Positions 45,701-56,082 of a DNA stretch of 64,000 nt are shown piece by piece. The stretch spans positions 11,258,251 through 11,322,250 of the forward strand of contig NC_060232.1 in the NCBI RefSeq assembly GCF_021155775.2. The letters run 5' to 3'. Position 1 is the stretch's first letter, and every line of letters starts with the position of its first letter. Both the position numbers and the translations under genes were made by a program. Under the pieces are notes generated by a model that did no database searches, was not told the origin of the DNA, and was given only the letters and a program-made list of their open reading frames with translations. The DNA comes from Neodiprion pinetum. Lineage: Eukaryota > Arthropoda > Insecta > Hymenoptera > Diprionidae.

Positions 45701-48406
45701 CGATGTAATGACTATTGGAAAATTCGATGGACTGAAATAGAATTGGAAATTTAAAAAAATCTGGTTGAAATTGAAGGAAGAAAATAATTTTCCAGCTAGG
45801 TATTGTATTATTCTATCCCTAACATAATTAGGCCGCAGAACGAAGAAATGAATCGCTGACTAACACGAAGTCATTGGAGGGTTTTTAATCATTTTTACTA
45901 TTCTTCCTTTTTCTTTTCAAATTTACTTTCTCACGCGATAAGTGCTTTTAGATGTATTCTGCAGTCGTATAGGTATATTAATATGAAACCCACCGCGATC
46001 CAGTAGCGAAAGAGAAAAAGGCAGAAAAAGTAGAGGGAGAAAATGCAGAATATGCGTTGAGCAATCTCGTAGGAAGTTAACAATGAACGATATAATTTAG
46101 ATTAACAGATATGCCAGTCACGTTTCATTGTAAGGTTAATCAGAAAATATAAATAACTTCCTAGGTTTACATATATATGTATATATGTTATGTATAGTGT
46201 GTACAGATCGGTTGAATTTAGTCAATACCTATTTAAGAAGGAATTATAACTTCCGCGGAATATTGCATTTCATTTTATATCTATTTCGTGATGAATTTCC
46301 GTGTCGTAAACAACGAAGACTGTGTGAATATAGCTATGAAAATCTAAGTCAACGTTGATTATACTAAAATATTTTTTTTACATATTTATTTCTCAAGTGT
46401 TGGGAGTACACTTGGTGAAATAAAATATGTGAAAAAAATCTCGCTCCCATTTTTACATCAGATTTTCTGTGATAAACTCAACTACGAGATACAGCTGCTC
46501 CGAATGTCTGTAATTATACGTGTTGAATCGTCAAATTGTGGATTATGTATTTCTGCTCGACGAATGGTAAATTCTAGGAGAAGCTATTACTCGATCTTTT
46601 TATCGGTTATAACATTATCTGAACTAAACTGATTCGTTTCTGTTTATGTGCGGAGTAAATAATACCAGTTTTCAAAATTCTCCAAAGCCCTGCAAATATC
46701 GTCAGGATATCGAGTTCAGAGCTTGATGAGAATTTTTTAGCACCAAAATTTCATTCTCTTTACGAAATGTATAAAGAAATTTGTGCACTCAATCTTTCAC
46801 TTAAGATTTACAAATTTCCTGAAAGATTTTTCATCGCACACTTCGCACTCTTAAATAACGTGATCCCCTTAAAAAAAATTCATTCCCATTTCCGTCTCCA
46901 CTTGTTTGCCAAGTTGATAAATCGATTAGTGACGATTTCGAAGGCAAAGTAAACCGTTCGGCTATCACTGCTTACAATCGTATTTGAAGAAGGCACGCAA
47001 ATCTTTTACGTCTCAATCCATTCACGGCCTCAAGATGGGAATAGCCATAAAATCTAGGCACCGCGACGATAGCAAGAAATGATATATCTATGTCTATTAT
47101 AACTTTAATCCATGCATAACCTAGCCGAGCACGAATTTGTGAATGGATCAGCTGTTCTCACTAGTGCAAGCTCGAAATCAGATGAGGAACGTTTTAAGTT
47201 GCGTGTGTTTCATGGGAATGGAACATTACACGCGACAGCAGACAAATGTAACGATGATAGGATGTAACTCTACGATCTTCGCGTGTCAACAATCCTCGTC
47301 TATGCGGCATCAATTCTCCCTTGATTTGTCTCGCTCTAAGGCGATCGGAGATTAATTCGCACCGACGAATGGATTGATACAACGAATAATTACATAAAAG
47401 CAATGAATAATTACAACGAATATCACTAGACTTTAAGACCTTGGAAGATTTTAAGAGAATTCGTGAGACTTGATTATTGTAAAAATAAAAATTCTCAGAC
47501 TCCAAAGACTTCGATCAAAGTTTCATCGACTTCAAAGAATTCACGCGACTTCTCGGAACTTCAGAGACTCGACTAGCAACTTCGTCATACTTCAGTAATT
47601 TCAAGGACTTGAGAAAATTCAACCAGACTTCGTACGAACGAGTCTTAGCGCAGCATTTTATGAAACGTTTCTAAGATTTCAATCACTTGAAAACATTTAA
47701 TGAGTCTTCTCGAGATTTTGTGAGATGTCGCGAACTTCACGCGACATTAACGACTGTTTTACAGCGTACAACGGACACGAAGATTAATCAACTCCTCTCT
47801 CCAAGGGTACGGAATATTTCAATTTCAGTGTTAATAACGAGGTAAAAAATGTTCCCTTTCGCGATAAAAGTCCAGGGTCTAATCAAGGGGCGGTTTCACC
47901 AAGAGATATTAATTCGCGGATCTTCCGCGACACGTATAGAAAATCCATTGTAAAATTTGTCATTGTATTTTGCAAAGAGGATGAGGGGGAGTTCGTCTGT
48001 GCCTCGCTCCGTGTATCGATCAAACAGGAAAGTCAGACAACTTACGCTCTGTAACCTATACACGATTTTCTCACCCTCGGTACACTTTGCTCTTCGCGTT
48101 ATATCACATATACAGAGAACTCGGCATTATACGTTACAGAATGTGTTTGGTTGCCGTTGGCCTATTAATTTTCAGCCCCAGTCGGCTAGTGACGTAACAG
48201 CTAGGGATGATGAGGAGGTTTGTTGAACGGTCACCGACCTGTTCGGCATTCACCGGCTTTTATACTCAAAAGCTTTGTGCTGACTAAGGTGGAACTTCTG
48301 CCAGGGCTTTGTTGAATTATCGCCTTCTACGTTATTCGCCGCGTTTTTCGTTTTTTTTTTTTTTTTTCTCTTTTCTCTTACAGGTGAAAAAAATGCTCAG
48401 GGCAAG
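42793..48406 (+). CDS. first two coding exons of an unidentified gene
   Basis: Exon 1 coding part 42793-42892 (33 codons plus 1 nt) has donor GCAG/GTTTGT. Exon 2 is 48384-48406 (23 nt), with a pyrimidine-rich acceptor (T-run then CTTACAG) and donor CAAG/GTATGT. They join in phase (1 then 0) to give a 41-residue N-terminus starting MADVQLKSTEFNNGD, with a Pro-rich stretch and ending GEKNAQGK. The product was not recognised. Downstream exons are not visible, so the gene probably continues past 64000 with a long intron. A Pro/Ser-rich N-terminus on a CpG-rich first exon is typical of a developmentally or broadly expressed gene, but that is inference. Confidence 0.6.
42893..48383 (+). other. first intron of the 42.8-kb gene, 5.5 kb
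   Basis: AT-rich, with homopolymer runs (A-rich near 45197-45223, T-rich near 45279-45293) and a degenerate GACTTC repeat at 47424-47745. No other gene is supported. Confidence 0.45.
47424..47745. repeat. degenerate GACTTC-type tandem repeat
   Basis: Around 320 bp in which variants of GACTTC/ACTTCA recur roughly every 9-16 nt (for example AAGACTTCG, CGACTTCAAAG, GCGACTTCTCGG, CATACTTCAG). The spacing is irregular and all frames contain stops, so it is an old, diverged simple array. Confidence 0.6.
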
Positions 48407-50171
48407 GTATGTCTCGCCCTGAATATGCCGGTGTAACGAATTGGCAATAAGTGGTTTCGATACCTTCACAGATGATTGATAGAAAGTTGACAGAGGTAGA
48501 AGAAGAAACAGCTTTTTTAGTTCAAATATATTCTATACCCTTGCCTTTCATTTTCTCTCTAATTCTTGATTTTAAATTTCGATAGTTCGTGTTACGTGTC
48601 GCGTAATTTACATCTTTAAAATTATTGCCACTGTAATTGAAAAATTTCAACAATCAACGATCTTTTGACAATGTACTTTCCATAGAAATATGCATATCAA
48701 GAAACGAAATTTTTTATTCTGTAAGAAGAAATTTTGCGAAGCTTGGTACACTTTTTTAAACCTTGTAAAATATGGCAATATACATGATTTTTCTACTTTA
48801 TTAGATTTTCGTTTAATGAATAAAGAAACAAATTGCATTCATGTGTTGGCGATAGTATTAACGAAAAACTTGTCGCGTTACATAAAAATGAATGAGGCAG
48901 GAATATTTTTGAAAAATGTTCTAAATTTGTTGGTCTCTGTACGGAAAACTATAGCCTCTATACTTCGTTTCACCGTCACGCGATAACAAGAGTGTAAAAA
49001 AATATCCCAGCTAAAAGTGGTTGTGTACAAGTCTTGAACGAATACTTACGGCGGCCTCATGCCGAAGTGATCTTGGTCGTCGTACCAAACCGTAGAAAGT
49101 GGCGGTTGCGAAATCGAGTCTGAGAAGTTGCGCGTCAAATTTGACTCCGGCTGTTAAGTTACTCGGAGTCTCAGAATTTCTAAATTCAAGCTAAGAAGCT
49201 GAACAAAGATAAGAAATAACGCAATTGAATGCGGATTGATCTTTCAAGGCCAACTGCCTGTTCGCACGGCAAAACTCCAACCGATCGACGAGTGCGTTTG
49301 ATCGAATGATCTATGAAATCGATCCGTTCGAGAGGGTATTTCACGGAAACCAAGGATCATCGGTACACACCTTGTATTCTATTCTTGGCCAACACTCTCA
49401 TGCCGCGATTATGCAATGATAATGTCAAACTGCGATTAGCGCAGAGCCTTGAGCGATACTCTGTCCGCATAACGTGCAACGCAGCCTGGAGTAACACGAA
49501 CGTTTCTGTGTCGAGCATAAAATACTGCGAGTAGAAAAATTGAAGAAAAGATTATGCCTGCATAATTTGCAAAGGCAGAGTTTCCGATTGTTTACCCAAA
49601 TTTGCGAGGAAGAAAAGAGCGATGCGCTTATTTTCAAGGCTCGTTGTCAGAGGAGTTTTATGAATTAATCCGGCTGATTCAGAGCCACGTAATTATGTAT
49701 ACCTATACTTTACGTATTACGGAAAAACGTGTTTTAACCGCGCCGAGAACGTACGCGTTGTGAATCCTAATTCTCCAGATCATACCTGTTGTACGATCTG
49801 TTACCAAGGAACGGTTGTGTAAAGACACAAAATACTTTCGATTTTTTACTCAATCCTTGGCGCGAAAAATTGGCATTCAATTTTGACCTGATTTTCGCAG
49901 AGATCCGGATTCATTTCTCCGAATGTAATTTGAATTTCACAATTAGTATACATCGGTTACCGGAGTCTTTCAATAACTTCTCGTTTCTGTTCATGGTTAT
50001 TAAGTTTTCCCAAAAAAATAATTTAAAACAAATGACCTGCGTTATGAAATTAATAAAAAAAAATGTTGACATCGAATTTTTCGTTTTAACCGTAGAAAAA
50101 AATTGAACATCTGAACATGAAGTGGAGAAAAATGAAAAATCGTGTCTCTGCGTGGCGGCGAAATGAAAAGC
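48407..50171 (+). other. intron of the 42.8-kb gene (presumed), no features
   Basis: AT-rich DNA after exon 2. Frames up to 105 codons (49789-50106) have AT-biased composition and no splice or homology support. Confidence 0.4.
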
Positions 50172-51186
50172 GGGTGGGGGTAAAAAATCAGAAATAGCGA
50201 AAATCAGAATGTCCAGAATTCCGAATGAATAACAAATAGGAGAGAACAGATACTATCAGAAATTTTAACTCCGAATGGTGCCCAATAAAAAGCTGCAGTT
50301 TAGATAAAATGTATTTATTAGAGGGCTCTATTATCCGAAATCACTTACTTCAGAAAACGTTAATCCAAGAATTCAGAGATGCAGAATTTAATAATGTATA
50401 GAGTCAATATTCTAGAGAACGAATTTGTAGAAAGTTTCATATTCTCAAATGTCCGAATATTATAAAAGTAAAAGTTAGAACTTCATCATCTAGAAACGGT
50501 GAAAAACAGATATTCAGAATGTAGAAGGGTCATTATTCAGAATCGTGCGATTCGGAAAGATCAGTATTCCGAAAGCAACCGTAAAGATGGCTTGCTACCA
50601 GAATTTCACATTCCGAGTCTACTCAGCCAATCCATTTTGACTTGTAAAATGTTTTATATACGGAATCAAACAAATTCTGCAATATTTTTATCTCATTAAA
50701 AGATTGAATACGACTTTTGACATCATAAACTTATATTTCTTGGCTCCTAATATGTTATGAGTTATTGACTCTTCTGATATATTACGATTCTTCATTCCGA
50801 CGATTCTGATACACTGCAATTCTATATTCTGGGCCTTCTATGAGATTATTACTCGGAGTTCCAACCATTCCGATTCTTGATCCTTCGCATTTATGAATTC
50901 GAGTAGATGAAAATTCTACTTTATGATCCATCCGAAGGTTATTTCTTTGCGTTTGCGAGCAATCGCATTTGCCTCATTCCGCTAACGGCCTTTCGAAATT
51001 TTCACCAGTTGTGTATTACAAATTCTATAACTTCAAGCTTCGATATTATTATATTCTATTTCCATTATTTCTAGCTTAATGAAGATTCACCACTTTGTTC
51101 TTTCGTGATCGTGAGTTTTCGATATATTTATGTTCGGAATTCCGACCATTCTGATTTTTGGTTTTTCTGATTTTTTACCCGCACCC
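50172..51186. mobile_element. foldback transposon-like element with 9-bp target duplication
   Basis: 1,015 bp bounded by a perfect 9-bp direct repeat ATGAAAAGC (50163-50171 and 51187-51195). The termini are inverted repeats: left GGGTGGGGGTAAAAAATC, right in reverse complement GGGTGCGGGTAAAAAATC, extending inward over about 55 nt with few mismatches. The body consists of degenerate repeats near ATTCCGAA/ATTCGGAA in opposite orientation on the two arms. No coding capacity. A 9-bp duplication is known for Foldback and Mutator-like elements; assignment between them is inference. Confidence 0.8.
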
Positions 51187-52113
51187 ATGAAAAGCGCCTG
51201 AAGAGAGAGCGCAGAGGAGAACGACGCCAATCCGTTACCTGAAACAATTTGAGACCAGACGTTTATACGTATGCACCCACTTTGGAAAATCATTTCACAG
51301 CTCGACTAGCGAGTACACGCACTTGGCTTGTCTCGTATCAGTGTGAGAACACTGATCGCTCAGCATTTAACGAGGAGCCAAAGAGTACTTGGTGGCATGC
51401 CCTGAACGGCCGGCTGGCTCCGTGACTTTAACACTGTGAGAAAAAAACAGGGAGCCTAAGTTAATGAGACATAATTAGTGAGAACGCTAATTGTTAGCTG
51501 TGAACGAGTCGCAGACCAATCCTGTTGATACGAAGTCATTCTGTTCGGATTTGTATGGCGTGGTGAAACGGCGAGAGAAGATCCCACGAACTTTGCATTT
51601 TGTTTATGTGATGGACGATCTCTGTTCCCGTTACTGCGAATCAACGTTTTGAACGAGAAAGAATCGCTTCATTTTTTACAAACATTACTGCGTAAGCAGG
51701 ATGCAAAAACGAATAATGCGACTTGCCCTTGAATTAATCTCGCGAAATGTTCGGCTTCGATCTATCAGTTGTCTTTAGATTTGTTTTTAAAACTAAGGGA
51801 GCAAATTAATTATGCAGATTTGAAACAAGTGTTTTTTTCTGCGACCGAATTAACGTCGAACTATGTATTATGTAATATATATTTTTATCCAGATGCGCTG
51901 TAATGTGAGTGGGTAGAAAAAAAACTGACATTAACAAACTGTATCAGTCTTTAATTTGTTTTTCACCATGTTACGATGATAAATTCCAAAACTGTGATAC
52001 ACGTGACTATCTTGATCGTATATTGTAGTATATATAGTTATTTTTCAATATCTTTGAAACGAGGCTCCAAATGACTAAGAGAAAGTGACTATAAATTATG
52101 GTTAATGGTGTTT
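51187..52113. other. intronic or intergenic DNA, no features
   Basis: Nothing was recognised apart from the right copy of the 9-bp duplication at its start. Confidence 0.4.
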
Positions 52114-52781
52114 AGGGAATTTCATGTAAACTCAACCAACGTCTGACCTTCGCTATTATTAATTTTGCTCAAAAAATTTTCTGCAATTGTCCCAACTCTG
52201 AATCAGTATCCTGAATTTTTTTAGACTCTTTATTCAACTGGTTAATTATCTATAAATATTGAAATTGATTTTGAAAAGAATCTTTTTGAAAATTCTCAAA
52301 ATATTCTACAAAAAAATAGTTTTTCTTTTACCAAGATTTCAAGACGGGCCTTTCTCTATTTTTTTTTTTTTTAGCACTTTTAATTTTTCCGAAGAACTCA
52401 AAAATCGTGCAAACGGACTAGAAATATATAAAGTGAACAATTCAAGTTAAAAAAAAAAAAATCTTTCGGGAATTTTCAACCCGTTCAGACAATATTTCAG
52501 CTGATCAGAAAAATTTAGAGTGCTGAAAAAAATCGACCCATTATGGGCCTGGTCATGAAATGTTTGGAATAGGAAATACAGATTCTAAGAATTTTTTAAG
52601 AATGTTAAAACAGCTCCTTTTGAAAATCACTTTAAATATTCACAAATAATTGAGCAGTTGAATAAAAAATTTGAAAAACTTCAAGGTAATGTTTAAAAGT
52701 TGGGAAAATTGCAGAAAATTTTTTGAAGAAAATAAGAAATGGTGAGAATCAGACGTGGCTCGAGTTTGCGTGAAATTCCCC
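52114..52781. mobile_element. foldback element A, AGGGAATTTC termini
   Basis: 668 bp whose two halves are inverted copies: left AGGGAATTTCATGTAAACTC pairs with the right end (reverse complement GGGGAATTTCACGCAAACTC), and CTCAAAAAATTTTCTGCAAT, TTTATTCAACTG and other blocks match inward to about 52450. Identity is around 70-80 percent by eye. No target duplication is clear. Its right terminus resembles those of the elements at 53108 and 59143. Confidence 0.65.
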
Positions 52782-53107
52782 ATAATCATAACGTATATAT
52801 TGTCAAAAATACCATAACGAAGCACATTTCGTTTGCGAGGCAGGCGGATGTCACACATGGAATAACAAGACTCGAACGATGTTGGTATGCGGTTGAAAAA
52901 TGAACGTGGAAAGACATTAGAATGCGTGCAGTTGACCCGGATGAGAGTCCAAAAAGACAGAAGAAACGTTGTTTCGTAAGCGTAGCTGATAGCTGGAGGT
53001 GTTTTTCAGTTTTCATGACAGTCGAGAAGCGACGAAGCTGACGGTCACTGTCAAGTTTAAATCCTGGCTAAACGACAACGAGATCAGAAACATAGGCGTT
53101 TGATTAT

Positions 53108-53973
53108 GGGGCATTCCACGCCAATTCGACCTAGGTTTAACCCTTGACCTCTTAGACTTGGCGCGCGATTTTTTCTACGATTGTTTTGACTTTGAAAGGT
53201 ACTCTGTTTCTTTTTTTTTGGTTTATTTTCGACCCAATTTGAATTTTCTACAATTCTTAGAAACGATTTTATCGACCGACCAAAATTAAAAATTTGAAAA
53301 ACTTCTGAAAAATCCTGCGTCAGATATCAAAATTTTCAAGCTGGGACCCGGAATGGGCCGATTTTCCCTTCTTACTGTTTTCAAGCTTTTTCCGAACAAA
53401 AACGTTCAAAAAAAATTAGAAGCGGAAGTCATTTTACTATGGATGATTGCTGAAATATTTTTATATGTCACATTGGATATATGAAAATTTTTTCAAATTT
53501 ATCGAAAGATTTTTTTTCTCTTTGTTGTGCCCGTAAAAAAAGATTACGAATGTTAAAAATGGTTCCGAAAAATCTGAAAAAATTTTCAAACATCCCTTGT
53601 GACATATAAAAATGTTTCAGCAACCATCCATGGTAAAATGACTTTCGTTTCTAATTTTTTTAACGTTTTTTTGTTTTTCGGAAAAAGGTTGAAAAAAGTG
53701 AGAAGGGAAAATCGATCCACTCCAATTCCAAACTTAGAAAATTTTTATATTTGACGCAGGATTTTTCAGAATTATACAAATTTTTAATTTCGGCCGGTCA
53801 GTAGAATCGTTTCTAAAAATTGGAGAAAAATCAAATTGAGTCAAAAAAAAAAACAAAAACATAAAAAAAAATAACAGAGTACCTTTCAAAGTGAGAACAA
53901 TCGTAGAAAAAATCGCTCGCCAAATCTGAGAGGTCAAGGTTAAAACCCAGGTCGAATTGGCGTGGAATGCCCC
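53108..53973. mobile_element. foldback element B, GGGGCATTCC termini, near-perfect long hairpin
   Basis: 866 bp, two arms of about 420 nt in inverted orientation. Left terminus GGGGCATTCCACGCCAATTC, right terminus its exact complement (GAATTGGCGTGGAATGCCCC). The arms match almost to the centre near 53540. TTAT flanks both ends (53104-53107 and 53974-53977), a possible 4-bp target duplication. Open frames inside are antisense shadows of each other and not coding. Confidence 0.8.
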
Positions 53974-53977
53974 TTAT

Positions 53978-55896
53978 ACAGGTTGTGTCATATCGATTGT
54001 TGCAGAACGCAAAATCAGCAGCTTGCACGAGTGCAGAAAATTATCGGAATTGGGATTGAGATAGGAATTATGATGATGATTGACGTGACAATAGCAACAA
54101 TAATAGCGCATCTTATCGTTGGCATCACGACTTTATCTGTCGCACAATCGATGATACATCTTGTAGCGGTTTCTCGGAATTGAGTATAAGAAAATCTTGG
54201 CAATAAATTTGTAGCTTGAATTCTTGCCACACGCGATGGCTATTTGTAGAGGTGATAAAAACGCGCAAAAAATTAACCTCGACGTCCTAATGAACGAATG
54301 TAGCAACGAGTCTGTCGAAACTGATTTCCTGATTTTTGTATTGACAAATTTTTTTACCGGAATGATCTGACACGAGTAGATGACGAATTCTCTCCTCTTC
54401 CATTCGTCTTATGGATTTGACTGGAAATCTTTGGCATATACGAAGTTGGAATGGATACGCGTATTGCTTTTAATGGTGAAAATCATCGGTGTGGATAAAG
54501 AATTCCAGAAAACTGGAACCTCAACTTCGCTTTTATTTCCTTTACTTTTTTGGCTTTTGTTATATTTCCTTATTTCGATACTGGTGGACCAGCAGCCTGC
54601 GATAAGTACGTAAATTCATGCTTAATACAGCGGCGAATTGTTGTTATGTCGAATCCAGTAATTGGTGACATCATTTACAGAAATTACCTAAGCTGACGCC
54701 ACGCAACCGCGTAACCCTGAACGTCCAGGCGTAGCTTGCGACCGATATAACAACTTGGGCATTGTATTAACTGCGAAATAATCATTCGAGGCATCGAGAG
54801 TCGAAAATAATAATGCACTTAACAATACGCCATGAAAAACTGAAAAGGTTGTAAGTCGAACTAAGTGAGAAGAATTTCACCGTTTACATTATACAGCATG
54901 CATGTTTGATTTCAACGCCGTTTCGTTTTTACAATTAACAAACTCGCACCGCAACCGCTGAATTGTATCGACTGATGTAATCAAGCGATACTGTTCAACC
55001 ATCGATTATTGCTCAAAGATTATTGTCCCAATCTGTCAAATAATAGATGAACAAAAATCAAAAAATTAATCCTCAAATATCTTTCAGCATGTTCGGTTTC
55101 TAATAATCGCCTCAGGGTTATTTCGCCAGGCTGTAAGCGGAGGCCCTAATTTTCTGTATTTTATCAGATTCGGTACATGTTTTTGAATCTGAAATTTCCC
55201 GACACTTACAGGTATTCCGGCCAGAAAATAAAAGTTTTTCAGTACACATATACCACCTAGAATAATAATAAATTTTTTTTAAATGACCGTACTTTTACTA
55301 TCGTCCAATTGATAACTTACACAAATCTATTTCCCGACGACAGGTTGTAATTTTCGTCAAAAGGCAAAAACAAATGTCGGTAAAAAGTTATATTATATTG
55401 CGTTTCGAGTCAACGTAACACGTGTTACGCAGCTTCGTTTATACGGAGTTACAAAAAAGTGCTAATTTCTTACAAGGGAATAAAATTTCAGACTTATTTA
55501 TGAAATTTCCCGAGTTTTCCAGGCTTTTCCTGTGCGTATCAACCCTGTAACAATATCGGATAGCCGGGTCTCGTTTTCCGGAATACTCGCGCCTGCACGT
55601 CACAATCTCGCTTTCACACTTGCGTTCAAAGTAGCAAAGCACGGAGTCGGAAGGGGCGACCACAAGGGGAAGCTTTCGTTGCAATCAATAAAGTGGCAAA
55701 GGCACGACAGGCACAGCATCCCGCCGGGTTCGGGATTCTCGCCCAAGCGCAAGACTGCAAACCGAGGGGAAATATTACCGAGATATCCGAGAGCGTTCGC
55801 CTCGATTACAAGTTGCAGCGAAAAAGCTGAAAGCTGGCTATTATTGGTTGTGCGATGATCGACAAAAAAAATATATATATATAACTAATTAACTAA
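53978..55896. other. intronic or intergenic DNA, no supported genes
   Basis: Frames at 54380-54613 (hydrophobic end) and 55532-55858 (basic) lack splice context and similarity. Nothing else was recognised. Confidence 0.4.
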
Positions 55897-56082
55897 TTTT
55901 TTTCCGTGAATTTTGGTGGTTTAAAACGTAGAATTACGAATAAAATCATGATTATATTAGATTGGCTCTATTCCTTTTTTATGTTATTGTAATATTGAAA
56001 GGAGGGGGATGGTTTCTAATATGATCGTGATTTTATTCGTAAATTCTACGTTCTAGAACATCAAAGTGTTTACGGAAAAAAA
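55897..56082. repeat. short hairpin-forming inverted repeat
   Basis: Arms of about 65 nt (55897-55961 and 56018-56082) around a loop of about 55 nt. The cores ACGTAGAATTACGAATAAAA and TTTTATTCGTAAATTCTACG are inverted copies. Possibly a small MITE. Confidence 0.65.

Noticed and set aside
53734..54028. Minus-strand frames of 65-67 codons
   Set aside because: They lie in an arm of the foldback element and derive from AT-rich inverted repeat sequence.
54380..54613. Plus-strand frame with a hydrophobic C-terminal stretch (LLFPLLFWLLLYFLI)
   Set aside because: T-rich DNA gives such segments by chance; no splice sites, start context or similarity.
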